From Kitasatospora purpeofusca (GTDB taxonomy: Bacteria > Actinomycetota > Actinomycetes > Streptomycetales > Streptomycetaceae): a DNA stretch of 64,000 bases. The notes beneath the pieces are model-generated. The model was not told the DNA's origin. It was given only the letters and a program-made list of their open reading frames with translations, and did no database searches. This document shows positions 49,847 through 59,557 of this stretch, in pieces (the first letter of the stretch is position 1; each line of letters opens with the position of its first letter). The stretch is from assembly GCF_000718025.1 (NCBI RefSeq), contig NZ_JODS01000014.1, positions 186,001-250,000 of the forward strand, written 5' to 3'. The position numbers and the translations under genes were made by a program.

Positions 49847-50985
49847 CCGCCGAGCCCACCACGGTCGCACCCGCGCAGGCCCCCGCACCCGGCAGCCCTC
49901 CCCCGGCCGAGCGCGAGCGGGTCTCCGCCTTCGCCAGCCTCTCCCGGGTGATGATCGTCGCCTTCGTCCGCGACCGCAGCGCGCTGTTCTTCGTGCTGCT
50001 GTTCCCGCTGATGTTCCTGATGCTGTTCGGCACCCTGCTCAAGGGCGCCTCCAGCCCGCACGCCAAGGTCGAACAGGTCGGCGCCGTCCGGGTCCTGGAC
50101 TCCGTCCAGGGCGAGGCCCGGGCCGGCCTGGAGCAGGTGCTGACCATCACCAAGGGCGACGACGAGGCCGCCGCCCTGGAGAAGGTCCGCAAGGGCGACC
50201 TCGACGCCATGATCAAGGAGGGCCCGGACGGCAAGGTCGTGGTCCGCTACAGCGCGGCCGACCAGGTCCGCTCCGGCTCCGTCCAGGGCATCGTCAACTC
50301 CGTGGTCCAGCAGGCCAACCAGGCCGCCACCGGCAAGCCCCCGGCCTTCGTCATGGAGAGCAGCCAGGTCGAGGACGGGTCGCTCAAGCCGATCCAGTTC
50401 CTCACCCCCGGCCTGCTCGGCTGGGCGGTGGCCACCGGCGCGGTATTCGGCGCCGCGCTGACCCTGGTCGGCTGGCGGCAGAAGAAGGTGCTGCGCCGAC
50501 TGCGGCTCGCCCCGGTGAGCGCCGGGTCGGTCATCGCCTCCCGGGTCGCGGTCTCGGTCCTCACCGCGCTGGTCCAGACCGCCGTCTTCCTGGTGGTCGC
50601 GACCACGCCGTTCTTCGGGCTCAAGCTCACCGGCGACTGGTGGCTGATCGTCCCGCTGGTGGTCTGCGCGACCGTCGCCTTCATGTCGATCGGCCTGCTG
50701 GCCGGTTCGATCGCCAAGACCGAGGAGGCGGCGAACGGCATCTCGCAGATCATCGTGCTGCCGATGTCGTTCCTGTCCGGCTCGTTCTTCCCCACCGACG
50801 GCATGCCGGGCTGGCTGGAGGCGATCTCCCAGGCGCTGCCGCTGCGGCACCTGGTCACCGCCTCGCAGTCGGTGCTCTCCCGGGGCGGCGGCGTGATGGA
50901 CGCGCTGCCGACCATGGGCGGCCTGCTGCTGTTCGCGGCCGTGATGACCGGCATCTCCTGGAAGCTGTTCCGCTGGGAGGACTGA
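49843..50985 (+). CDS. ABC-2 type exporter permease, DrrB-like
   Basis: 380 aa. First membrane helix SALFFVLLFPLMFLMLFGTLLK, then an extracytoplasmic domain of about 150 residues. A bundle of five helices follows from GLLGWAVATGAVFGAALTLVGW through WWLIVPLVVCATVAFMSIGLLAG to the C-terminal LLLFAAVMTGISW. The helix pair with VLPMSFLSGSFFPTDGMPGW is the ABC-2 family signature. It pairs with the ATPase gene that it overlaps by 4 nt. Substrate unknown. Confidence 0.92.
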
Positions 50986-51088
50986 CCGCCCGCCCCTCCC
51001 CCGGTCGGCCCGCGCGGGGTCGTACGCCGCAGGTCCTGGTCCCCAGGTCCCGGTGTACGGCCCCGCCGCCGTCTGCGACCATGGTCGG

Positions 51089-51493
51089 GTGAACGAGATC
51101 CGGCGTGGCGCGCCCAGCGAGGAGACCTTCTTCGAGCAGGTCGGTGGCGAACCGACCTTCCGGCGGCTGGTCCACCGGTTCTACCAGGGCGTCGCGGAGG
51201 ACGAGTTGCTCCGGCCGATGTACCCCGAGGAGGACCTCGGTCCGGCCGAGGAGCGGTTCACGCTCTTCCTCATGCAGTACTGGGGCGGCCCGCGCACGTA
51301 CAGCGAGGAGCGCGGCCACCCCCGGCTGCGGATGCGGCACGTGCCGTTCAAGGTGGACCGCGCGGCGCACGACGCCTGGCTGAAGCACATGCGGGTGGCC
51401 GTGGACGAGCTGGCCCTGCCGGCGGAGGCCGAGCAGCAGCTCTGGGACTACCTCACCTACGCCGCCGCCTCGATGATCAACACCGAGGGCTGA
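51089..51493 (+). CDS. glbO: Group II truncated haemoglobin (GlbO-like)
   Basis: 134 aa from GTG 51089. Typical trHbO features: FFEQVGGEPTFRRLVHRFYQGVAEDELLRPMYPEEDLGPAEERFTLFLMQYWGGPRTY, with the invariant WGG, and RHVPFKVDRAAHDAWLKHM holding the proximal His region. The two-on-two globin binds oxygen or nitric oxide and, in mycobacteria, supports respiration or detoxification. In actinomycetes it often stands near a thioesterase and EttA, as here, so this is a conserved core neighbourhood. Confidence 0.93.
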   Translation: MNEIRRGAPSEETFFEQVGGEPTFRRLVHRFYQGVAEDELLRPMYPEEDLGPAEERFTLFLMQYWGGPRTYSEERGHPRLRMRHVPFKVDRAAHDAWLKHMRVAVDELALPAEAEQQLWDYLTYAAASMINTEG

Positions 51494-51526
51494 CGAGGAC
51501 CTCGGACCCGCGCGGGCCCGCAGTGA

Positions 51527-52219
51527 CTACGCGGGCCGGACCGGGCTGAGCCCCAGGCCCGCGCCGGGCGCCGCCGCGGTGCGCAGGGCCACCGAACCCG
51601 CCGGGGCGGAGAGCCGCAGCCAGCCGCCCGCCCGGTGCACGGTGAGCGGGGCCACCGGGTCCAGGAAGCCGATCACCCGGGCCGCGTGCGCGGCGCGCAG
51701 CGGCAGTTCGGGCAGCGCGGTGAGCGGGCGGGACCAGATCTCGTCGGCCAGCGCGTCGAGCACCGGCCGGGTCCGGTGGTGCTCCGGGACGGCCTCACTG
51801 CGCTCGCGGAACTCCCGCACGGCGGCCATCACTTCGCCGTACACCTGGGCGGCGGGCGGCTCGCCGACCGGCCGCCAGCCGGTGCGCGGCGGCAGCAGGC
51901 CGGCCCAGGCCGGGCCGGTGACCGGTCCGGGCAGGGCGAGGGTGTTCCCCTCGGTGTCGACGCCGTCCAGCAGCTGCCCGGCCGAGACGGTCAGGTCGAC
52001 CGGCCCGTCGAGCCCGGCCAGCCGGGCGGTGCGCACCGCCAGCACACCCGAACCACCCAGCGGCAGCCGCCCGAAGACGGCCAGCACACCGCTGCCGTCC
52101 GGTTGCGGCACGCCCTGCGACCGGACCGCCGCCGCCCGGTCGAAGCGCAGCAGTCGGACCAGGAAGGCGGCCAGGTCGGCGGCCTCCCCGGCGTCGGCGA
52201 GGGTGACGGTGCTGTTCAA
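51527..52219 (-). CDS. Conserved actinobacterial protein of unknown function
   Basis: 230 aa from TTG 52219, a weak start without a clear ribosome binding site; no ATG or GTG gives a better N-terminus. Features: AGEAADLAAFLVRLLRFDRAAAVRSQG, LDGPVDLTVSAGQLLDGVD, then EVMAAVREFRERSEAVPEHHRTRPVLDALADEIWSRPL and ALRTAAAPGAGLGLSPVRP. It is a mixed alpha/beta protein with no membrane segment and no motif known to me. Its fixed place between glbO and the thioesterase gene suggests a core actinobacterial function, not named. Confidence 0.75.
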   Translation of the reverse strand: MNSTVTLADAGEAADLAAFLVRLLRFDRAAAVRSQGVPQPDGSGVLAVFGRLPLGGSGVLAVRTARLAGLDGPVDLTVSAGQLLDGVDTEGNTLALPGPVTGPAWAGLLPPRTGWRPVGEPPAAQVYGEVMAAVREFRERSEAVPEHHRTRPVLDALADEIWSRPLTALPELPLRAAHAARVIGFLDPVAPLTVHRAGGWLRLSAPAGSVALRTAAAPGAGLGLSPVRPA

Positions 52220-52306
52220 CGCTGCGGCTCACATCCGGGGCATCGGGCGGGCGGAACGGTCGGTCGGCGGGGGCAGGTACGGGCGGGTGCGGTCGGCCGG
52301 GTGCGG

Positions 52307-52747
52307 TCAGACCGCGACGGCCGGCTCCTCGTCCATGAACCGCGACAGGAACTCCCGCTCCACCGGGCTTATCCGGCGCGGCCGGCCCTCCGCCAGGTCG
52401 TAGGGGACGACCACGGTCGAGGCGCGGACGTAGACCGTCTCGGCGCCGTCGTCGGCGGTGTCCTTGATCTCGTAGGAGACCGTCAGCGAGGCGCCGCCGA
52501 TCCGGGTCACCCAGGTCTCGATCGTGACCGGCTCGGGCCGGTGCACCAACGGGCGCTTGTAGTCGATCTCGTGGCGCGCCACCACCGAACCGCCCGCGAA
52601 CTCGCCGGCGCCGGCCTCGGCGGCCTGGGTGAACATGAAGTCGATCCGGGCCTCCTCCAGATAGCGCAGGAAGACCACGTTGTTGACGTGCCCGAAGGCG
52701 TCCATGTCGGACCAGCGGAGCGGGCAGGCGTAGATGTGGCGTGACAC
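52307..52747 (-). CDS. Acyl-CoA thioesterase (4HBT hot-dog fold)
   Basis: 146 aa from GTG 52747 with GAGGAG upstream. Hot-dog signature LRWSDMDAFGHVNNVVFLRYLEEARIDFM, with the catalytic Asp (SDMDAFGH) of the 4-hydroxybenzoyl-CoA thioesterase type, then VVARHEIDYKRPLVHRPEPVTIETWV. It hydrolyses an acyl-CoA of unknown chain. Upstream (113 nt away, same strand) is ettA; the two form a conserved pair in actinomycetes. Confidence 0.9.
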   Translation of the reverse strand: MSRHIYACPLRWSDMDAFGHVNNVVFLRYLEEARIDFMFTQAAEAGAGEFAGGSVVARHEIDYKRPLVHRPEPVTIETWVTRIGGASLTVSYEIKDTADDGAETVYVRASTVVVPYDLAEGRPRRISPVEREFLSRFMDEEPAVAV

Positions 52748-52860
52748 GGGTGTTCTCCTCGACGTCCGGTGCCCGTCGGCGTTCGGTGCCGGTCGGGCCG
52801 CGGCCCGGCAGGCCCGCCCCCGGTGGGGCGGATCTGCCGGGCCGTCGTCATGGCTGGCTG

Positions 52861-54525
<1,665 letters not shown>

Positions 54526-54701
54526 GTGAGATCGCTCCGGCGTCGTCGGGAGTTATTCGGCTTGCAGCCTTCCATTGTGCCGCACCGGAACGGGAGCCCC
54601 GAACGGCTGCTCCCCACTGGGCGCCCGGCCGACGCGGTCCGCCCCCGCCCGGTGCCGCGCCGCGGTGCACCGCGGTTCGCCGCGACGCCGTCCGGACGCG
54701 C

Positions 54702-54746
54702 AACGGCCCCGCTCCCCGCACACGTGGTGCGGGGAGCCGGGCCGTT
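54702..54746 (-). terminator. Terminator of the LAXTG protein gene
   Basis: 20-bp stem with one mismatch, 54702-54721 against 54727-54746 and a 5-nt loop. It lies 72 nt after the stop of the minus-strand gene at 54818. The remaining part of the 292-nt gap, up to ettA, holds the ettA promoter region without a clear motif. Confidence 0.75.
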
Positions 54747-54817
54747 ACGGGCGGTTCGGCGCCCGGTACTCCCGGGTCAGTGCCCCGGTCCTACCGGATC
54801 GGCCTCGGGCCGGTGCC

Positions 54818-56356
54818 TCAGGCGGCGTTGCCCTGGCGGCGACGGCGCAGCAGGAAGACCGCGGCACCGCCGGCCACGACCAGACCGCCGGCGACGGCGG
54901 CGATGACCGGGGTGGCGTCGCTACCACCGGTCTGGGCCAGACCGCCGGTGGTGCCGGGGGCGGTGCTGGTCGGCGCCGGGTGGGCGGCCGTGGTGGTGGC
55001 CGAGGCGGACGGGGTCGCGCTCGGGGTCACCGGAGCCGTGGTGGTCGGGGCCGCGGTGGTCGGCGCCGGGGTCGACGGCTTGGTGCTCGGGGTGGTGGCC
55101 GACGGGGTCGGGGTCGGGGTCGGCGTGGTCACGCTGGTGTTCTTGCAGTCCAGGATGCCCTTGAAGTTCTTGCTGAAGCCGTTCGGGCCGGTGACGGTGA
55201 TGTCGTAGGCCGTGTCCTCGACGACCGGGACGATCACGGTCTCGATCTTGCCCGGCTGGACGGTGATGTCCTTGCCCGGCTTCACCGAGACGGTGGCGGC
55301 CTCGTCGCCGCCGTTGGCGACGGAGACCTTGACACCGTTGGAGACGCACTCGACCACGGCGGTGCTGTCGACCAGCGGGCCCTTGGCGGCCTTCCAGGTC
55401 GCCTTGGCGGCGTCCTTGACGGCGAGCTTGGTGGAGCCCGCCAGGATCATGGTCTGGCTGTGCTTCTCCGGGGTGTAGCCCTTGCTGAGGAAGACGCGGC
55501 CGCTGGGCACGACCGTCTCCGCGTTGGCGTTGATGCTCGCGGTGCCGTCCGGGGTGCCGGCCGGGACGTCCAGCCACAGCTGGGTGTCCTTGGCGATCGG
55601 ACCGGCCAGGTCGGAGACCGGCTTGTTGTCCTTGTCGACCAGCTTGACCTTGTCGGCGGCGTCGCCGGCGAGCGCCAGCTTGACCTCGTTGGCGCTGGAG
55701 TTGAGCGTGAACGGGCCGAGCTTGGTGCCCGGCTTGCCCGACACCGAGTCCGGGGTGAGGCTCAGCGAGGGCTTGGGCTCGGCGGCGATGCCCTTGTTCT
55801 TCTCGCTGACCAGGTAGTCGCGCAGTTGCTTGGCCTCGGCGTCCACCGGAACGGCGTTCTTGCCGTCGGAGAACTTCCAGATCGCGGCCTGGGTGCCGGC
55901 GGCGGCGTCCTCCTTGGTGAGCTCGCCCTTGACGCCGGCGTCGGCGGCCAGCTTCTTGAGGTCCGTCACCTGCGGGTAGGAGTTCTCCAGGATCCAGCGG
56001 ATCTTGGAGGCGTCCTGGGCCTTCTCCGGGCGGCCGAGCGAGCTGGACTTCCAGTCCGACTCGCGGTACTCGATGGCCTTGGTGATGTCGACCGGGTGGT
56101 CGATGTCGATGCAGTACGTCTTGATCTCGCCGTCGGCCGTCTTGAGGGTGAACAGCCCGCCCTGGATCGAGTGGCTCCCCTCGATGGCGATCTCCTCGCT
56201 CATCAAGGTCGGCTGGACCACCGCCGTGACACCGCCGCCCGGCTCGTCGGCCGCAGCCGCCGCACCGGCCGCGAACAGGCCCCCGGCCAGCGCGGTGCTG
56301 GTCGCGAGCATGACAGTGGTTATGCGGGGAAGCGCCCGCCCCTGCCTCTGGAACAT
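54818..56356 (-). CDS. Cell-wall-anchored thioester-domain (TQXA) surface protein with LAXTG motif
   Basis: 512 aa. A signal peptide (ITTVMLATSTALAGGLFAAGAAAAA) precedes a TQXA thioester domain with Cys82 (KTYCIDIDHP) and Gln156 (GTQAAIW), the pair that forms an internal Cys-Gln thioester for covalent attachment to host or cell surfaces. A central beta domain of about 230 residues and a Thr/Pro-rich linker (PTPTPTPSATT and similar) follow. The C-terminus is a sorting signal: LAQTG, a hydrophobic helix and RRRRQG. LAXTG is the class E sortase motif of streptomycetes. Ligand unknown. Confidence 0.93.
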   Translation of the reverse strand: MFQRQGRALPRITTVMLATSTALAGGLFAAGAAAAADEPGGGVTAVVQPTLMSEEIAIEGSHSIQGGLFTLKTADGEIKTYCIDIDHPVDITKAIEYRESDWKSSSLGRPEKAQDASKIRWILENSYPQVTDLKKLAADAGVKGELTKEDAAAGTQAAIWKFSDGKNAVPVDAEAKQLRDYLVSEKNKGIAAEPKPSLSLTPDSVSGKPGTKLGPFTLNSSANEVKLALAGDAADKVKLVDKDNKPVSDLAGPIAKDTQLWLDVPAGTPDGTASINANAETVVPSGRVFLSKGYTPEKHSQTMILAGSTKLAVKDAAKATWKAAKGPLVDSTAVVECVSNGVKVSVANGGDEAATVSVKPGKDITVQPGKIETVIVPVVEDTAYDITVTGPNGFSKNFKGILDCKNTSVTTPTPTPTPSATTPSTKPSTPAPTTAAPTTTAPVTPSATPSASATTTAAHPAPTSTAPGTTGGLAQTGGSDATPVIAAVAGGLVVAGGAAVFLLRRRRQGNAA

Positions 56357-56671
56357 CTTGGGATCCCTTCGGGCCGGGCCATGCCGGTGGGCAGCCCGCC
56401 TTGCTTGCCGCGCCCCCTGTGGCGCCGCTTCACGATGTGAACCAGACGAATCCTATGGAGCCCCGGAGGTCCGGAAACCCCCATGCGAAATTAGGACGAT
56501 TCCGTATCTGGATCGTTATCAACCCTCCCACTATCCACACAAGCTGACGGGTAGCCAGAATTACCGGATCATTCCGCTAACCGGAACAGGATTGCGCGTA
56601 CGGGCGCAACGACCGTCTCGATTCACGTATTTGTCGACAGTCCGACGACCCGTCGGACACCCGGCGGGCCG
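56357..56671. other. 315-nt AT-rich gap between ssb and the LAXTG gene
   Basis: No gene. Contains the upstream region of the LAXTG gene, with an AT-rich stretch (56490-56640) unusual for this genome. CTATCCACA at 56531-56539 fits the broad streptomycete DnaA-box consensus. No confident -10/-35 pair was identified. Confidence 0.5.
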
Positions 56672-57187
56672 CTAGGCGTCACCCCCGCTTTCCCCCTCGG
56701 ACGCCGGCCCGTCGCCGCCCTCCACCGCCCGCCGCCCCCGCAGGGCGTCCACGATCCACCCGGGCACCGCCTCGCCGAAGCCCGCCCCGGCGGCGCCGCC
56801 CGCCTCCTCCGGCACCCCGCCCCGACCCCCGGGCGCCCAACTGAACCTGGCCGTACCGCGACTCAGATCGTGCCCGACCGACCGGGCGTCGATCTCGACC
56901 CGGCTGCGCTTCGCCTCCCCCTCGGCCCACTCACGCACCCTCAGTCGCCCGCTCACCACCACCGGGTCGCCCTTCACCAGCGAGTCGATCAGATGCCCCG
57001 CCAGCGACCGCCACGCCGTCACCGTCAGCCACTGCGTCTCGCCGTCGACCCAGGCCTCCCGCGCCCGGTCGAAGCGCCGCTCGGTCGAGGCCAGCCGGAA
57101 GTTCGCCACCGGCACCCCGCCGGGGGTCAGGGCGTACGTCACCTCCGTGGCGACATTCCCGATCACCGTCACCTGCGTACCGTTCAC
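56672..57187 (-). CDS. ssb: Single-stranded DNA-binding protein, short SsbB-like form
   Basis: 171 aa from GTG 57187, chosen because GGAG lies 7 nt ahead; GTG 57193 is also in frame but too close to that site. OB-fold: VTVIGNVATEVTYALTPGGVPVANFRLASTERRF, WVDGETQWLTVTAWRSLAGHLIDSLVKGDPVVVSGRLRVREW and RSRVEIDARSVGHDLSRGTARFSW. The C-terminus (ASEGESGGDA) lacks the acidic DDxxPF tip that recruits replication proteins. Streptomycetes have a second SSB of this type (SsbB) that acts in chromosome segregation during sporulation. Two DnaA boxes lie upstream. Confidence 0.88.
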   Translation of the reverse strand: MNGTQVTVIGNVATEVTYALTPGGVPVANFRLASTERRFDRAREAWVDGETQWLTVTAWRSLAGHLIDSLVKGDPVVVSGRLRVREWAEGEAKRSRVEIDARSVGHDLSRGTARFSWAPGGRGGVPEEAGGAAGAGFGEAVPGWIVDALRGRRAVEGGDGPASEGESGGDA

Positions 57188-57833
57188 AGCCACACTCCGT
57201 TCTCCTTGTTGCACCGTACGGAATCGACCGGCACACCCGGAGAGTGCGCTTCTCGGGAAATCCGCGCAGCAGAGTTCGGAAATCCTGTGGACAAATCGGG
57301 CCTGTGGAAAACCGCTGTCGCCCGCAGGGGTGAATTTCAGCCTTTGTACGACCGCCGCACCATCGCTCTGCGGGGCCATGACAACAAACCGGAGGCCGAC
57401 ACCCGGCCCCGGACACCCCCAGGGGTGGCCGTGCCGACCGTCCGCGCACGTCATCCGACCGAAGGAACCCGAATACGGCCCCCCACCCGCGTCGATGCCG
57501 CCCCCGGCCGCGGCGCTTTCTCCGTGCCGAATCCATAACGGGTGGGCAGACAGCCCCGTAACGAGTGCACAACGTCCGGCGCCGAAGACCGCCAGACCGC
57601 TGCACGCACGGCGTTCACCTGCGATTATCGGACCGCTCCACCTAGGCCGACACACCAACGGCGGTGTCGTAACACCCGGCCGAGGAACGGGGCACCCTTA
57701 TCCTGTCCCCTGACAGGGCAGGGACCCGCCACCCCCCACACCCCATCCTCAGGTACGGGGACGGACAGCGGGCGCCGCGCGCCCACCGCCCGATCCCGGC
57801 AACGGTCACGCCCTCCCGGGCGCCGCCCGTCCC
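57188..57833. other. 646-nt gap upstream of ssb
   Basis: No gene was found on either strand. It holds the ssb promoter region with two DnaA-box-like nonamers (57286-57294 and 57303-57311), and further on a CCCC-rich stretch up to tRNA-Arg. Nothing else was recognised. Confidence 0.6.
57286..57311 (-). promoter_or_regulatory. Pair of DnaA boxes upstream of ssb
   Basis: On the minus strand TTGTCCACA (57294-57286), the preferred streptomycete DnaA box, and TTTTCCACA (57311-57303), both in one orientation and 17 nt apart start to start. They lie 100-125 nt upstream of the ssb start codon. Confidence 0.6.
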
Positions 57834-57909
57834 GCCCCCATAGCTCAGCGGATAGAGCACCCGCCTTCTAAGCGGTAGGTCGCAGGTTCGAATCCTGCTG
57901 GGGGCGCCA
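57834..57909 (+). tRNA. tRNA-Arg (anticodon TCT)
   Basis: 76 nt including encoded CCA. Acceptor GCCCCCA pairs with TGGGGGC, the T-loop is GGTTCGAATCC, the D-loop is AGCTCAGCGGATAGAGC, and the anticodon loop CTTCTAA reads TCT. All arms fold, with one C-T mismatch at the top of the anticodon stem. Confidence 0.96.
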
Positions 57910-58208
57910 CACACCTCGCGACGCCGTCCCGCCGGGCAGTTCGCGTATTACCCGTACCGGTCAATTGCGGACGCCCCGCCGAGCGACCGACCGCCCTTCG
58001 GCACCCAGCGCGCATAACCCGTGACCATGCGTGTCATGCACTCTCCGAAAAGTCCCCGCCGGGGAATTCCGGTGCCGTAAACACCCGCGCCGAACAGCGG
58101 CCGGCGCCGGCACCGAACACCCGCCGCCACCGGCCCCGAAGATCCGCAGGCACGGCCCCGGGGATCCGGCCGCACCGACGCCGGGGACCCGCCTCCGGCG
58201 GTCCGCCG
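57910..58208. other. 299-nt gap between tRNA-Arg and the TetR gene
   Basis: No gene fits; the sequence is CCGCCG-rich with no recognised hairpin, promoter or repeat apart from a short CCCCGCCGGGG palindrome near 58055. Confidence 0.5.
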
Positions 58209-58823
58209 TCAGACCGCGGCCAGTCCCGCCAGATAGGCGTCCAGCAGTTCCACCTGCCGCTCCGCCGGGAACTCCCCCGGCGCGAACAATGCCTGCACCA
58301 CCAGCCCCAGCACGAAGCTCAGCGCACCCGCCGCGAGCCCGTCCGCCGCGGGCCCGGCCGGGAGCTCCCCCAGCCGCTGCGCGTCCGCCACGCACTCCGC
58401 CAGCACCCGCCGCGAGCGCGCGTACCGTGCCGCGTGCGCCTCCGCCAGCTCCGGATCGGCCAGCGCCACGTCCCAGGAACCGACCCAGATCCGGTTGCCC
58501 GCCCGTCCCGGCCCGTCCAGCGGCAGGATGTCCAGCAGCGCCGCCCGCAGCCGGGCCAGCCCCGCCGGCGGCGGCGGCCCCCCGTCCGCCGGCACCAACC
58601 GCCGCGGCCGCTCCTGCGAGCGCCGGTCCAGCAGCTCCAGCGCATGCGCGAGCAGTGCCTTCTTGCTGGGGAAGTAGTGCGTCAGCAGCCCCGTGGTGGC
58701 CCCCATCTCGGCGGCCACCGCACGGAGCGTGAGCGCCTCGAAACCCCGGGTGGACAGCACCCGCCACACCGCCTCGGAGACTTCGGTCCGGCGGGCTTCG
58801 TGATCTCCACGGGCGGGCGTCAT
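58209..58823 (-). CDS. TetR/BetI-family regulator
   Basis: 204 aa. Helix-turn-helix VSEAVWRVLSTRGFEALTLRAVAAEMGATTGLLTHYFPSKKALLAHAL, the TetR type; its GLLTHYFPSK recognition segment is BetI-like. The C-terminal ligand domain is helical with FVLGLVVQALFAPGEFP. It is divergent from a RimJ/RimL-type acetyltransferase gene, with a 20-bp near-perfect palindrome between the two starts, so it probably represses both itself and the acetyltransferase. Confidence 0.9.
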   Translation of the reverse strand: MTPARGDHEARRTEVSEAVWRVLSTRGFEALTLRAVAAEMGATTGLLTHYFPSKKALLAHALELLDRRSQERPRRLVPADGGPPPPAGLARLRAALLDILPLDGPGRAGNRIWVGSWDVALADPELAEAHAARYARSRRVLAECVADAQRLGELPAGPAADGLAAGALSFVLGLVVQALFAPGEFPAERQVELLDAYLAGLAAV

Positions 58824-58835
58824 GGGGTTATCTTA

Positions 58836-58855
58836 CGTACCAAACGTTTGTTACG
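58836..58855. promoter_or_regulatory. TetR operator candidate
   Basis: 20-bp palindrome with one mismatch: CGTACCAAAC (58836-58845) against GTTTGTTACG (58846-58855). It lies 13 nt from the TetR start and 46 nt from the acetyltransferase start. Confidence 0.7.
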
Positions 58856-58900
58856 CATGACGGACCGATCCGACCGACCCCCGTTGCGAAAGGCACGCCC

Positions 58901-59461
58901 ATGTTCGCCGTCCCCCTCTCCGAGAACGCCGAGCTCCGCCCGCTGGAGCCGTGGCAGGCACCCGAGTACCTGGAGCACATCGAGCGCGGCCGCGCCCACA
59001 TCGACGCCTGGATCAACTGGGCCGGTCTGGCCACCGACCTCGACTCGGCCCGCACCGTCCTCCAGAACTACGCCGACCGGCAGGCCGCCGACACCGCCCG
59101 GCTGTACGGGATCTGGCTGGACGGCACGCTGGTCGGCGGCGTGATGTTCGTCCGGTTCGACGCCAAGGGCGGCACCTGCGAGATCGGGGTCTGGACCGAG
59201 CCCGCCGCCCAGGGCCGGGGCCTGGTGAGCTCCGCCGTCCGGCACCTGATCGACTACGCCTTCACCGTCCGCGGCATGCACCGGATCGAGTGGCACAACC
59301 GGCCGGACAACCTCCGCAGCCGGGCGGTCGCCCAGCGGATGGGCTTCACCCTGGAGGGCGTGCTGCGCGAGAGCTACCTGCACGCCGGAGTCCACCAGGA
59401 CGGCGAGGTCTGGTCCCTGCTCACCCACGAGTGGAAGCCCCAGGGCACCCCCACCGCCTGA
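58901..59461 (+). CDS. RimJ/RimL-type GNAT acetyltransferase
   Basis: 186 aa. GNAT fold of the RimL/YdaF type: LSENAELRPLEPWQAPEYLEHIERGRAHIDAWINWAG, ACoA loop IGVWTEPAAQGRGLVSSAVRHLIDYAF, HRIEWHNRPDNLRSRAVAQRMGFTLEGVLRES. The known family acetylates N-termini of ribosomal proteins or small amines such as spermidine or antibiotics; the target here is unknown. It is divergent from a TetR regulator. AAAGG precedes ATG 58901. Confidence 0.9.
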   Translation: MFAVPLSENAELRPLEPWQAPEYLEHIERGRAHIDAWINWAGLATDLDSARTVLQNYADRQAADTARLYGIWLDGTLVGGVMFVRFDAKGGTCEIGVWTEPAAQGRGLVSSAVRHLIDYAFTVRGMHRIEWHNRPDNLRSRAVAQRMGFTLEGVLRESYLHAGVHQDGEVWSLLTHEWKPQGTPTA

Positions 59462-59505
59462 ACCGGTACCCGGCGGCCGAACCGGGCCCGCAACGGCGGA
59501 AACAC

Positions 59506-59545
59506 GGCGCGGGGCCCGGTGGGCGACTCCACCGGACCCCGCGCC
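59506..59545. terminator. Bidirectional terminator
   Basis: 17-bp stem with one mismatch, GGCGCGGGGCCCGGTGG (59506-59522) against 59529-59545, between convergent acetyltransferase and transporter genes. Confidence 0.75.
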
Positions 59546-59557
59546 GCGCGTCCGCGC

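Noticed and set aside
57542..57871. Open frame of 109 codons running into tRNA-Arg
   Set aside because: It overlaps the tRNA, has no family features and looks like chance in CCGC-rich DNA.
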